The notes under the pieces: generated by a model
The model's input: only the letters and a program-made list of their open reading frames with translations
Databases searched by the model: none
Told to the model about the DNA's origin: nothing
Position numbers and translations under genes: made by a program
Assembly (NCBI GenBank): GCA_948957135.1
Contig: CARDBT010000014.1
Span: 16,441-80,440 of the forward strand
From: COE1 sp910588595
GTDB taxonomy: Bacteria; Bacillota; Clostridia; Lachnospirales; Lachnospiraceae
Direction: 5' to 3'
DNA length: 64,000 nt
Shown: piece after piece, positions 24,593-33,149 of the stretch
Numbering within the stretch: the stretch's first letter is position 1
Layout: the number at the start of each line of letters is the position of its first letter

Positions 24593-25750
24593 TCACCTCC
24601 CCAATGCTGTATTACTCAAAGTTTTACCTATCTGTATCGCTTTTTCCAACCGCCATTCTAGTTTTGCCTCACTGTCACGGTGATTGCCTATATTATCCTT
24701 GAATATTTCACTGTTGACAAGTTCATGGTACTTCTCCTGAACACTGCGTTTTAGCCTTTCATCCATGCCCGAAATCCATGTCATCATAAACATGACCGTC
24801 TCAAACACATTCATATTGATCGGGTTTCTCCTGCCCCCTTGTTTCAGACGGAAAGCATCTTCTCCCAGGTAAAAAAAAGATTTTTCCAATGCTGATTTCA
24901 CTAAGCTCTCCAAATCCGTGATGTCTTTACTTTCTGTTTTTCCCAACCTGTTCAGTGCATCCATTCCCCGTCCAAGAATGTCATCTACATCGTCATGATA
25001 TTCATATGGATTCCCTTCATCATCCTCTAAATAATTCAATTTATATAGAAGAAATGACACAAACCTGGTAATCAGATATTTATCTTTCATTCTCTTCTCA
25101 TTGGCAAATGCATTTCCGGTAGCTTTTATAAATGCATCCGACTCAACCATCTTTTTCAGGAAACGAGTCGCTTCCCCCTGATACAGCGCATTTCGGATCT
25201 CCTGTTTGTTCAGCTGCATTCCGCCGCGGTTTACCCTGTCAAATATATCAAACTTGATCCTTTCCGGCGTTGGCGGAAGGATCACATGTGCCTGAATCTG
25301 ATAATCCTCCAATCTTCCCGCTAAATGAGGCGGCAGCTGTGAAAATCTTAAATTATTCAGCTTAGGCAGTATTTTTAATTTTGTGAGTGGGTACGTATCA
25401 TTTAAATACTCAAACAAGGCAGTCAGCCGCTGTCTGCCGTCTACTACGATCAGCTTCCCATACTTGTCCTGATTGAAGTAGAAAATAGGAAGAGGCAGTC
25501 CCATCAGTACGCTCTCGATCAATTCTGACTTTCTGTCATACTTCCAGACGTCTTCTCTTTGAAATTCGCTGTCAAGAATGATCCTCTTTTCTTTTGAATC
25601 AAACCTTCTCTTTAACTCGAACACAGTATAAAATCCCTTATCAACCTTAATTCCATCCATCGGATAAATCTGATCTTCCTCCTGCCATTCAATTTCAAGT
25701 TCATTTTGATTCTCTATAATGATGTTCTCATTGTCTTCCATAGTATACAT
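24593..25750 (-). CDS. DUF262 protein (ParB/Srx-like, GmrS-type N-terminus)
   Basis: This is a 385-residue protein. The DUF262 core is clear: LDSEFQREDVWKYDRKSELI with S61-W69, then LPLPIFYF, and VVDGRQRLTALFEYL with DGRQR at 104-108, the nucleotide-binding and hydrolysis motif shared with ParB and the GmrSD restriction enzyme. GmrS-type domains use NTP hydrolysis to control a nuclease. No DUF1524 HNH domain follows, unlike GmrD fusions; the C-terminal half (about 180-385) is helical. AGGTGG five bases before the ATG at 25750 fixes the start; a longer frame to 25798 lacks one. It is the first gene of the three-gene cassette, 48 bases after the GNAT gene. Confidence 0.85.
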   Translation of the reverse strand: MYTMEDNENIIIENQNELEIEWQEEDQIYPMDGIKVDKGFYTVFELKRRFDSKEKRIILDSEFQREDVWKYDRKSELIESVLMGLPLPIFYFNQDKYGKLIVVDGRQRLTALFEYLNDTYPLTKLKILPKLNNLRFSQLPPHLAGRLEDYQIQAHVILPPTPERIKFDIFDRVNRGGMQLNKQEIRNALYQGEATRFLKKMVESDAFIKATGNAFANEKRMKDKYLITRFVSFLLYKLNYLEDDEGNPYEYHDDVDDILGRGMDALNRLGKTESKDITDLESLVKSALEKSFFYLGEDAFRLKQGGRRNPINMNVFETVMFMMTWISGMDERLKRSVQEKYHELVNSEIFKDNIGNHRDSEAKLEWRLEKAIQIGKTLSNTALGR

Positions 25751-25798
25751 GTTAACCACCTTAGTGTTTTTTATGCTTTTTATCAGCCAGAGACGCAA

Positions 25799-26317
25799 TC
25801 ACACAGCAGTCCCGCCTTCCATCGTTTTCTCTTTCCAGTTGAGTATTGCGTATGCCGCCTGATTTCGGTATCTGCCTCCCAGCCGTATCATGTCCTGAAA
25901 TTCTCCTTCCAGTTCAAAACCGCAGTTCTCATAAAGCTGTCTGGCTGCTATATTGTCGGACAGGACAGTCAGATAGATCCTGTGAAGGCCAAGATCGCTA
26001 AACGCATACTTTAATATCTCCATCGTCGCACGTGCGGCGATCCCTGTTCCATGTGCCTTTTTTCGTGTCACGATCGCATACTCCGCATTGTGATCTGTCT
26101 CTGAAATGTGCTTGAGACTGACCGTTCCCAGATACTCGTCCTTATCATCCGTTATCGCAAAATGCTGGTTCTCCTCGTCAAAACTGTATTTTATGAAGTA
26201 TTTCGCCTTTTCGAGTGTCATGTTTGCAAACGGATACCGAAAATTGCAGGTTATCGTCTTATCCTGCATCCACTCCAGCATGAAAGGTGCATCTTTCTCT
26301 TCCAATCTTCGTAACAT
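25799..26317 (-). CDS. GNAT N-acetyltransferase, probably for the 3-amino sugar
   Basis: This is a 172-residue GNAT enzyme that would move an acetyl group from acetyl-CoA to an amine. The family layout is plain: DAPFMLEWMQD near the N-terminus, LGTVSLKHI, then the coenzyme-A loop around RKKAHGTGIAARA, and LHRIYLTVLSDNIAARQLYENCGF near the C-terminus. It follows FdtA and FdtB homologues with a 16-base gap, so the simplest role is acetylation of dTDP-3-amino-3,6-dideoxyhexose, as WecD does for a 4-amino sugar. The classical FdtC/QdtC acetyltransferases are left-handed beta-helix proteins, so this would be a non-homologous replacement. Protein acetylation (RimJ-like) is the alternative. Confidence 0.78.
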   Translation of the reverse strand: MLRRLEEKDAPFMLEWMQDKTITCNFRYPFANMTLEKAKYFIKYSFDEENQHFAITDDKDEYLGTVSLKHISETDHNAEYAIVTRKKAHGTGIAARATMEILKYAFSDLGLHRIYLTVLSDNIAARQLYENCGFELEGEFQDMIRLGGRYRNQAAYAILNWKEKTMEGGTAV

Positions 26318-26333
26318 CTCTCATATCCCCCTC

Positions 26334-26750
26334 TTACATCTTGTTTTTTTCTTTTATTATTTCCAGATAAGCATTGTAATCCCTGATATATTCATCTGCA
26401 TCATAGTGCTCACTGGCAAGGCACAGAAGGACAGAATCCTCTGAAAAGTCATACATATCCTTCCAGACTAACTTAGGCAGATAGATCCCAATATGCGGTC
26501 TGTCCAGATGATATATCTTTTGGTCTGTGCCGTCATCGACCTTTACTTTGGAAGTGCCTGCCACATTGATCAGCACAAACTCAGACCGATAATTGGCATG
26601 CCTGCCGCGGATGACATCCTGATCTGAACCGTAAATATAAAACACCCGTTTGATCTCAAATGGAATATCCTGATTTCCCTCCACTATGACAAGATGCCCC
26701 CGCTCGTCTCCTTTTTGTGGAAATTCGATCGATCTGCATTGTTCTATCAT
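26334..26750 (-). CDS. fdtA: dTDP-4-oxo-6-deoxyhexose 3,4-ketoisomerase (FdtA/QdtA-like)
   Basis: This 138-residue cupin protein is the usual size for FdtA/QdtA, which moves the keto group of dTDP-4-keto-6-deoxyglucose from C4 to C3. The signature is GDERGHLVIVEGNQDIPFEI at the N-terminus, VFYIYGSDQDVIRGRHAN (the histidine-containing catalytic strand), and IYLPKLVWKDMYDFSEDSVLLCLASEHYD family ending. GGAGG precedes the start at 26750. It is placed between FdtB and a GNAT gene. FdtA (fucose configuration) and QdtA (quinovose configuration) cannot be told apart by eye, so the C4 stereochemistry is open. The dTDP-glucose genes rmlA and rmlB are not in the window. Confidence 0.88.
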   Translation of the reverse strand: MIEQCRSIEFPQKGDERGHLVIVEGNQDIPFEIKRVFYIYGSDQDVIRGRHANYRSEFVLINVAGTSKVKVDDGTDQKIYHLDRPHIGIYLPKLVWKDMYDFSEDSVLLCLASEHYDADEYIRDYNAYLEIIKEKNKM

Positions 26751-26841
26751 ATGCCATCCTCCGTCTCATAAACATTCTTTTTAAAATATTTATTTAAATA
26801 TACCACACTTTATGATCGCAGTCGACAAAAGAGTGTGCTTA

Positions 26842-27951
26842 TCAGCCATTTTCATCTGCATCCCATGAATTGATCTGTTCGATCACATAATCCTGTTCCG
26901 CAAGTGTCATGCCAGTGTAGATCGGCAGGCTCAAAACCTGATCCGCATATGACTCCGCGATGGGATACTCCCCTTTTTTGTGTCCCAGATGCACATAACA
27001 CTTTGCCATGTGCGGCGGTATGGGATAATGGATCTGTGTCTGGATGCCTCTTTGTTCCAGCATTTCCTGCAAAGCATTCCTCCCAGCACATCTCACAACG
27101 TACTGGTGATAGATACTCTCTGCACCTTCCCGCAATTTCGGCAGCATGATCCTGGGATTCGTAATGCCCTCGTCATACCTTTTTGCCAGCATTTTTCTCT
27201 CGTCGTTGAGCTCCCGCAGATGTGCCAGTTTCACGCGCAGGAGTGCTGCCTGCATCTCGTCGAGCCTGGAGTTTACGCCCTCTATCTCGTTGTGGTATTT
27301 TATCCTGCTTCCATAATTGCGCATCATACGGATTTTCTCGGCAAATTCCCCGTCATCTGTAACGACGGCGCCCGCATCGCCAAAAGCACCGAGATTCTTC
27401 GTGGGATAAAAACTAAAACAACCCGATATGCCAAAGGTTCCTGTCATTTTGCCGTCGAAACATGCCCCGTGTGACTGCGCACAATCCTCTATGACCGCAA
27501 GGCGGTACTTTCTGGCGATCTCGACAATGGGCGCCATGTTTGACGCCTGTCCATATAAATGTGTGACCATGACTGCCTTTGTCCTGTCCGTTATCGCCTG
27601 TTCGATCTTGTCCGCATTCATATTATAATACTCGTCCGGCTCGACAAAGACGGGAACTGCATCATTTTCCGTGATGCCAAGTACAGTCGCAATATATGTA
27701 TTTGCCTGTACGATCACTTCATCGCCCTTGCCGATCTCCAACGCACGAACCGACATGATCAACGCGTCCAAACCTGAATTGAGCCCAACACAGTATCTTC
27801 TGCCCGCAAACGCGGCAAACTCCTGTTCAAACTGCTCCACCTCCCTGCCAAGCACATACCACCCAGAGCGCAGTACACGGAGTGCTGCCTGCTCATACTC
27901 TGACTGGTACATTTGAAACTGCCTGTCGAGCACATTACATTTTATCTGCAT
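26842..27951 (-). CDS. fdtB: DegT/DnrJ/EryC1 sugar 3-aminotransferase (FdtB/QdtB-like)
   Basis: This PLP enzyme of 369 residues adds an amino group, probably to C3 of the dTDP-3-keto-6-deoxyhexose made by the neighbouring FdtA homologue. The fold-type I motifs are present: GLNSGLDAL at 56-64, EVIVQANTYIATV, EDCAQSHGA at 155-163 with the cofactor-pairing aspartate, and the Schiff-base lysine K185 in SFYPTKNLGAFGDAG. The C-terminal RGIQTQIHYPIPPH is usual for VioA/FdtB-type enzymes. A strong AAGGGAGG precedes the start. Together with FdtA and the GNAT gene it gives a route to a 3-acetamido-3,6-dideoxyhexose. The gap to FdtA (91 bases) shows no gene. Confidence 0.9.
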   Translation of the reverse strand: MQIKCNVLDRQFQMYQSEYEQAALRVLRSGWYVLGREVEQFEQEFAAFAGRRYCVGLNSGLDALIMSVRALEIGKGDEVIVQANTYIATVLGITENDAVPVFVEPDEYYNMNADKIEQAITDRTKAVMVTHLYGQASNMAPIVEIARKYRLAVIEDCAQSHGACFDGKMTGTFGISGCFSFYPTKNLGAFGDAGAVVTDDGEFAEKIRMMRNYGSRIKYHNEIEGVNSRLDEMQAALLRVKLAHLRELNDERKMLAKRYDEGITNPRIMLPKLREGAESIYHQYVVRCAGRNALQEMLEQRGIQTQIHYPIPPHMAKCYVHLGHKKGEYPIAESYADQVLSLPIYTGMTLAEQDYVIEQINSWDADENG

Positions 27952-28020
27952 GTGTATCCTCCCTTTTATACAATTTTTCGCTTTACCAGCATGACACGTT
28001 CCGGCATTTCCCGCACATTT

Positions 28021-29298
28021 TTATTGTTGTACTTCGTAGGCATCTTCCCCGGTGCGCACAAAAGTCCGTGTACTGATCAGTTCATCCCCTCCTGCCGTAT
28101 ATACCTCCACTGTAAAACAGTCATCTCCGGCTTCCCCCAAAGGTTCTAGACGTTCAATCCTGCCATAGACACCAATATTGCCAACAAGGTTTTTCATCTG
28201 ACTGTCTTTGTAAATATAGTTACTGTCTGCGGCATATATCTTTGTGAGATAGTCCCGGTCATTGAGCTGTAACAGATAAGACCATGCGTTCTTCTGGCCA
28301 TTGAGCCATTCCCCTTTCAACTGTCTGTACTCATCATAGTCCTGGTGCCAGAAATCATACGCCGGATCCTCTCTGTGATCCTCCACATTGTAGTTTGTTC
28401 TGATATAGTCTCCAAGGTAATCTGTCAGTTTCCTTGCGCCGGAAGCATTGAGGTGATGCCCCTCGTCTGCACAGTCCGTCGCGTAATCGATCTTCAGATC
28501 CTCATATACAAAATTCAGATAGGGAATATCATTCCTCTCTGCTGCGACATAGCCCCAGTTCGCCACACGCTGATGCCCTTCGGGCATCGTGTACGGCACA
28601 TACATGAGGATAATGCCAATATCCTGCTCTCTGCACAGGTCAATGATCTTCTGCAGATACTGTTTATTGATCCGCTCCGTCGGATCATACTCGTCCTGCG
28701 GGATCAATGTCGGAGGAACATTGACTGTCACGTCATCCCTGAACTCTGCCCCCTTTTCCAGTCCAGGTGATGGGTTCAGATCCGCTGTCCCAAGCTCCTC
28801 CCATCTGCTGTGATACAACGACAGGTTAAACAGATATTCCACACGTTTTTCAGGTTCGAGCAGATCGCATACCATCTCGACTTTTAACGGGGAAAAGGGG
28901 ACCTGATCCAAAAAATTGTGAAGGTACTGTTCATTCACCTTGCTGTCCCCGTCGACTGCATACAGGTCGACAACCACAACCTTAGGCTTTGTATACCGGA
29001 GTGCACTGCGCAGCTGCCAGTAATTGGTACAGATATTTTCCGAATGGTTTGCCATATTGTATGATACGATACCATAATCCCTCCACAGTTCCATCGGATA
29101 CACCGCGTTGAGCACATGGCTGGTCCCAAGAAACAGGACATCAAAATCCTGTTCCTGCTGATAAAAGTCATAGTACTTCGTATAGCTGTACTTGCGTTCG
29201 AACAAACGCTGTGTCGCTCCAGTAACAGCTGCCAGGATCACACAAAAGCATACTGTAGCCGTCACTCTCCTCACCCGCTCTGGTATCTTTCTAAACAT
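28021..29298 (-). CDS. Membrane-anchored SGNH-like protein, partner of MBOAT copy 1
   Basis: This is a 425-residue protein with one N-terminal helix (about 11-30) and an extracellular SGNH-hydrolase fold. The nucleophile motif is GTSHVLNAVYP with S60. The acid-base pair is in DEGHHLNASG (D278, H281), and NMANHSEN probably gives the oxyanion asparagine. In AlgX, DltD and PatB such proteins take the acyl group passed across the membrane by an MBOAT partner and put it on a polysaccharide. The MBOAT gene is 11 bases upstream in the same operon. The C-terminal 120 residues form an extra domain, perhaps carbohydrate-binding. The likely product is an O-acetylated surface glycan. Confidence 0.83.
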   Translation of the reverse strand: MFRKIPERVRRVTATVCFCVILAAVTGATQRLFERKYSYTKYYDFYQQEQDFDVLFLGTSHVLNAVYPMELWRDYGIVSYNMANHSENICTNYWQLRSALRYTKPKVVVVDLYAVDGDSKVNEQYLHNFLDQVPFSPLKVEMVCDLLEPEKRVEYLFNLSLYHSRWEELGTADLNPSPGLEKGAEFRDDVTVNVPPTLIPQDEYDPTERINKQYLQKIIDLCREQDIGIILMYVPYTMPEGHQRVANWGYVAAERNDIPYLNFVYEDLKIDYATDCADEGHHLNASGARKLTDYLGDYIRTNYNVEDHREDPAYDFWHQDYDEYRQLKGEWLNGQKNAWSYLLQLNDRDYLTKIYAADSNYIYKDSQMKNLVGNIGVYGRIERLEPLGEAGDDCFTVEVYTAGGDELISTRTFVRTGEDAYEVQQ

Positions 29299-29309
29299 CT
29301 GACCCGCCC

Positions 29310-30782
29310 CTAAAATTGAAAATAGATAAAACTCGAAGCATCATAATTTCCTCCCCACACACCAAATATGAGGATAAACCAAAAAGCCGCAAGGTAGCAC
29401 AGCCACCTGCACCACAATTCCTGCGCGATGATCGTCTCCCTGATCTTTATCCCCTTGTATTTCATATAATCGGCAAAGAGGATCACAAGAATGCTAAAAA
29501 ACAGCACTTTCATGTTTTTTGAATTGAGTCCCAGCTCATAAAGACCGCCTTTCAGCAGAATCCCTATATTGCCGATGTGCAGCATACTTTTTATCATGGA
29601 TACGGCAGCCCCGATACTTTCTGCCCGAAAAAAGATCCACGCAAGATCCACAAGACCAAACGTGATCATACCGCTGATGAGTTTATGGCCGATACTTTGC
29701 GGATCCAACTCCAATACCTCATTGATCCTGTCCCTCACAGGTCTGGTCACGCTCCCGATCACCTGGTATACGCCGTGAATGAGTCCCCATACCACATATG
29801 TTCCCGCCGCGCCATGCCAGAGACCACTGACCAGGAAAACAATCATGAGATTTCTGTATTTTATGAGTTTTCCCTTCCTGTTGCCCCCCAAGGGAATATA
29901 CAGGTAGTCCCGAAACCAGCTTGAGAGAGAAATATGCCATCTGCGCCAGAACTCGCCGATGCTGAGTGCAAAGTACGGGCAGTCAAAATTTTCCATCAGC
30001 TGAAAGCCCAGTATCTTTGCAGCGCCTATGGCAATCGTGGAATATCCCGCAAAATCACAATATATCTGCACTGCAAACAATACAGAAGCGACAGCGATAT
30101 AAGCCCCTCCATACTGTGTGGGATCCCCGTAGACCGTATTGACTACGATCGCAACCCTGTCCGCCACCACAAGCTTTAGGAAATACCCCCACAGCATAAT
30201 GAGCAGTCCCTCCCTCATCTTGTCATAATCAAACCGATGCGTCTCATTCACCTGGCTTAATAGGTTCTTAGAACGCTCGATCGGTCCTGCTACCAGCTGC
30301 GGGAAAAAGGAGACAAACAGCGCATATCTGAAAAAATTCCGCTCTGCGGCAATGTCTTTTCTGTATACATCCATGGTATAACTCAACGCCTGAAAAGTAT
30401 AGAAAGAGATCCCTACCGGCAGCAGCAGATTGAAATCAGGTTTGGGAACGGCAAGTCCTATATGCATCAATACAAAGTTCAGAGAATCCACTGCAAAATT
30501 GAAATATTTGAAGAAAAACAATACACCGACATTCAACACAAAACTGACAGCTACCACAGACTTTCTCGCCCTGTCTGTCCGAACTTTCTCCATCGCGATC
30601 CCGCTCAGATATGTCACTGCTGTCGAAAACAGCAGAAGCAGAACATACCTCGCGTCCCAGTTCATATAAAAATAATAACTTGCCGCGAGCAGCCACAGAT
30701 ACTGCACTCTTTTTGGCAGCAGGAAATGAATCAAAACCACTACCGGAAAAAATATCAAAAATATATATGAGTTAAAAACCAT
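29310..30782 (-). CDS. MBOAT-family O-acyltransferase, copy 1
   Basis: This 490-residue polytopic membrane enzyme is of the AlgI/DltB type. Family motifs are FFPQLVAGPIER at 159-170, FWRRWHISLSSWFRDYLYIP with H283, and LVSGLWHGAAGTYVVWG with the catalytic H323. MBOAT proteins carry acetyl or other acyl groups from a cytoplasmic donor to the outer face. A partner SGNH protein follows directly. AGGAG before the start at 30782 is well placed. A second MBOAT-SGNH pair (43594-46142) lies in the same locus, so two different O-acylations are likely. Confidence 0.92.
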   Translation of the reverse strand: MVFNSYIFLIFFPVVVLIHFLLPKRVQYLWLLAASYYFYMNWDARYVLLLLFSTAVTYLSGIAMEKVRTDRARKSVVAVSFVLNVGVLFFFKYFNFAVDSLNFVLMHIGLAVPKPDFNLLLPVGISFYTFQALSYTMDVYRKDIAAERNFFRYALFVSFFPQLVAGPIERSKNLLSQVNETHRFDYDKMREGLLIMLWGYFLKLVVADRVAIVVNTVYGDPTQYGGAYIAVASVLFAVQIYCDFAGYSTIAIGAAKILGFQLMENFDCPYFALSIGEFWRRWHISLSSWFRDYLYIPLGGNRKGKLIKYRNLMIVFLVSGLWHGAAGTYVVWGLIHGVYQVIGSVTRPVRDRINEVLELDPQSIGHKLISGMITFGLVDLAWIFFRAESIGAAVSMIKSMLHIGNIGILLKGGLYELGLNSKNMKVLFFSILVILFADYMKYKGIKIRETIIAQELWCRWLCYLAAFWFILIFGVWGGNYDASSFIYFQF

Positions 30783-30810
30783 TATACTGCTCCTGTCATT
30801 TTGTACTTTA

Positions 30811-31938
30811 TCATCTGCCAGTGTGATCTCTGGCGTGCCGTTCCACTATGTCCAATATCTCAGCCGCGGACCTGTCCCACATAAAGTCGTCTTCGACATG
30901 CCTGTGCGCCTGCTGCCCGATCTCTTTGCTGCCGGCATCCCGCATTCTCTCCAGCAGCATCTCCTCTGTATCACAGAGATATCCTGTCTGAGCGTCCTTG
31001 ATAATGATATCCGGTCCTGGTGCCCTGAATGCCACAACGCTGCACTCATAGTACATCGCCTCCAAAATTGCCATTCCAAAAATCTCCGTGGCACAATAAT
31101 TCACATAGCAGTCCGCGATCCTGTACAGCTCCCACATCTGCTCATTTGGAACCTGCCTTATGATCTTTACCGCATCACGCAGTGCGCATTCGTCGATCTT
31201 TGCCTCCACCTCATCAGACAGTTCCCCCTTGCCAACCATCAGAAAACGATAACACTCATCTTGCCGGTAAAGCTTCTCGAACAGCTCCACGAGCCGAACA
31301 GGATTTTTTTCTGCCCGCATTCTCCCGACATACAGTATGATCTTGTTCTGTGGGCTATAATTCCATTTTTCCCTTAACATCCCAATATCATACTGCGCAT
31401 AATCCTTTTTCATCAGTGTCCCGTCAAGCCCGACGTGCACGACATAGACTTCCTTCGCACCTTTTTCCTGCAGATATGCCGCGAGCGCCGGCCCCTTTAC
31501 GATCGTCGGAATCCTCTTATAATACTTTACATTGTTGCAGAACACGTCCACCACAATCCTTTTCCAGGCTGACACATTGTTGCTGTGCGCCACGCCGATG
31601 TAAGGTATGCACAGAATACCATTTTTGCTGCACCATCTCAGGAAGCTTCCCAGTGCGACATAATTATCGGAAGCTGTGATATAGCAGTCCTTGTCCCTGT
31701 CAAGCTTATCATAATCGGGTAGCGCATGCTTGCCGATATGGCGGCATTTCAGATAAACAATCTCGACCCCTGACTTCTGCAGATGTTCTTCCTCCTTCTC
31801 CAGATCTGGTATCAGATGGTATACTGTCACTGCATGTCCCTTTGCCGCAAACGCCTTTGCCATGCCCTCCGCCTGGGAGTTATAGAACTGACTGAGATCC
31901 TTTTTTTCTGTATTCAATGATATAACTGCCAGATTCAT
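30811..31938 (-). CDS. GT4-family glycosyltransferase
   Basis: This 375-residue GT-B enzyme opens MNLAVISLNTEKKDLSQFY. The C-terminal nucleotide-sugar half is clear: IILYVGRMRAEKNPVRLVELF, then FLMVGKGEL, and the EX7E-type motif in CATEIFGMAILEAMYY with the two glutamates eight apart. The N-terminal half shows the HS..N..W acceptor-domain pattern. GGAGG precedes the ATG at 31938, while a longer frame lacks a ribosome binding site. It lies 17 bases after another GT4 gene. It transfers one sugar to the growing lipid-linked oligosaccharide on the cytoplasmic face; sugar unknown. Confidence 0.88.
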   Translation of the reverse strand: MNLAVISLNTEKKDLSQFYNSQAEGMAKAFAAKGHAVTVYHLIPDLEKEEEHLQKSGVEIVYLKCRHIGKHALPDYDKLDRDKDCYITASDNYVALGSFLRWCSKNGILCIPYIGVAHSNNVSAWKRIVVDVFCNNVKYYKRIPTIVKGPALAAYLQEKGAKEVYVVHVGLDGTLMKKDYAQYDIGMLREKWNYSPQNKIILYVGRMRAEKNPVRLVELFEKLYRQDECYRFLMVGKGELSDEVEAKIDECALRDAVKIIRQVPNEQMWELYRIADCYVNYCATEIFGMAILEAMYYECSVVAFRAPGPDIIIKDAQTGYLCDTEEMLLERMRDAGSKEIGQQAHRHVEDDFMWDRSAAEILDIVERHARDHTGR

Positions 31939-31955
31939 CAAAATATACCTCCAGG

Positions 31956-33149
31956 TCAATGCTCCTTCTTAACACCCATAACAGCCTCCAAAACCTTTTT
32001 AAGACTTTCAGTGTACTCTTCCAGAACAAATTTTCTATTTGCATACTCATAAATCTGATCACTTCGCTCTGACAAAAAACGGGGACTCATGGAAACCAGC
32101 TCACAAATTTTCCCTTCTATCTGTGAAATCCGATATCCTTCAAAGTATTCACAGTACGCTTCGAGCTCATCCATTCCAGTCCCACGCATTGTGACAGGGA
32201 TCAATCCATGACGCATACAAGTCAGGAGCGCAGTCGACATTCCTTCCGAACAAGATGGCAGCAGGACAAACGGACATATCCTGACAAGATCCAGATACTG
32301 ATCAGAGTCCACATTGACAAACCCGCAATCGAACACATTCTGCGGCAGTGTCAGCCCCATCTTTTTGCACTCTTGTGCGATCTCACTGCCGCAAAGATAT
32401 AAATTCCATTCAGGATGTCTTTCAAATACTTCGATCAACAGATCATTTCCCTTGTGCACAAACCCTTTAGTACCAAACACCAGGAAATTTGTATTTCTGC
32501 GCCTATCCTGTGCACTGTTGTCATATTTAACATTTTTAAAAGCGCTCGGATAGACGCGAAACACTGATGTGTTTCGAAAATATTTTTTTTCTCCGAGGCA
32601 GATCACTGCATCTGCCAGATCCTCATCTCCCTTTATATAAAAGTTCCCTGTTCTGGAAAGCGGTATTTTCTTATGGGTTCGCTCATAAAAGTAGTCGATT
32701 CGCTCCTGTTCATTTGCATAAGAGACGGCATATGGATTCTCTGTCATGTAAATGACCGCAAACGCTTTAGGATTTCTTTTCCTGGCAAGTCTGAACATAT
32801 CTCCAAATCCAAGAATGTAGTCATAATAATCTGATGGCATCTCCAGCGCTGCATCCGGATTATTGCATCCACACACATCAATACAAAAGTCCATATCGAT
32901 CAGGATCCTGATCATCTGAAACATTTCCTGGAGATTGGTATGCACTCTGGCATGACGCAGAGAATAAGCAGTTCTGTCATAATCCATATAGCTGACCAAA
33001 ATCTTTGGCTGATCTTTCAGACAATCCTGATTTATTCCCAAAACAATATTTTCACTGCGTCTTGGATCTATTTTTCGAAATTGTATATTCATTTTTCTGC
33101 ATATCGTTTTTATCCATTCATTGACTGCCTTCAATATTATACCTCTCAC
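31956..33149 (-). CDS. GT4-like glycosyltransferase, divergent
   Basis: This 397-residue GT-B-fold protein has a divergent N-terminal half (ILVSYMDYDRTAYSLRHARVHTN-type start, IDVCGCNNPDAAL). The C-terminal half is recognisable: NFLVFGTKGFVHKGNDLLIEVF, WNLYLCGSEI, and PSCSEGMSTALLTCMRHG in place of the usual EX7E loop, with one glutamate kept. The N-terminus is uncertain: GTG at 33149 would overlap the previous gene by four bases (GTGA), whereas TTG at 33134 has GAGAGG seven bases upstream. GT4 membership is likely from fold pattern and context; activity with the altered loop is less sure. Confidence 0.75.
   Translation of the reverse strand: MRGIILKAVNEWIKTICRKMNIQFRKIDPRRSENIVLGINQDCLKDQPKILVSYMDYDRTAYSLRHARVHTNLQEMFQMIRILIDMDFCIDVCGCNNPDAALEMPSDYYDYILGFGDMFRLARKRNPKAFAVIYMTENPYAVSYANEQERIDYFYERTHKKIPLSRTGNFYIKGDEDLADAVICLGEKKYFRNTSVFRVYPSAFKNVKYDNSAQDRRRNTNFLVFGTKGFVHKGNDLLIEVFERHPEWNLYLCGSEIAQECKKMGLTLPQNVFDCGFVNVDSDQYLDLVRICPFVLLPSCSEGMSTALLTCMRHGLIPVTMRGTGMDELEAYCEYFEGYRISQIEGKICELVSMSPRFLSERSDQIYEYANRKFVLEEYTESLKKVLEAVMGVKKEH

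Noticed and set aside
25750..25798. Own promoter for the DUF262 cassette
   Set aside because: TTGCGT with CATAAA at 17 bases is too weak to claim; the cassette may be read through from upstream.
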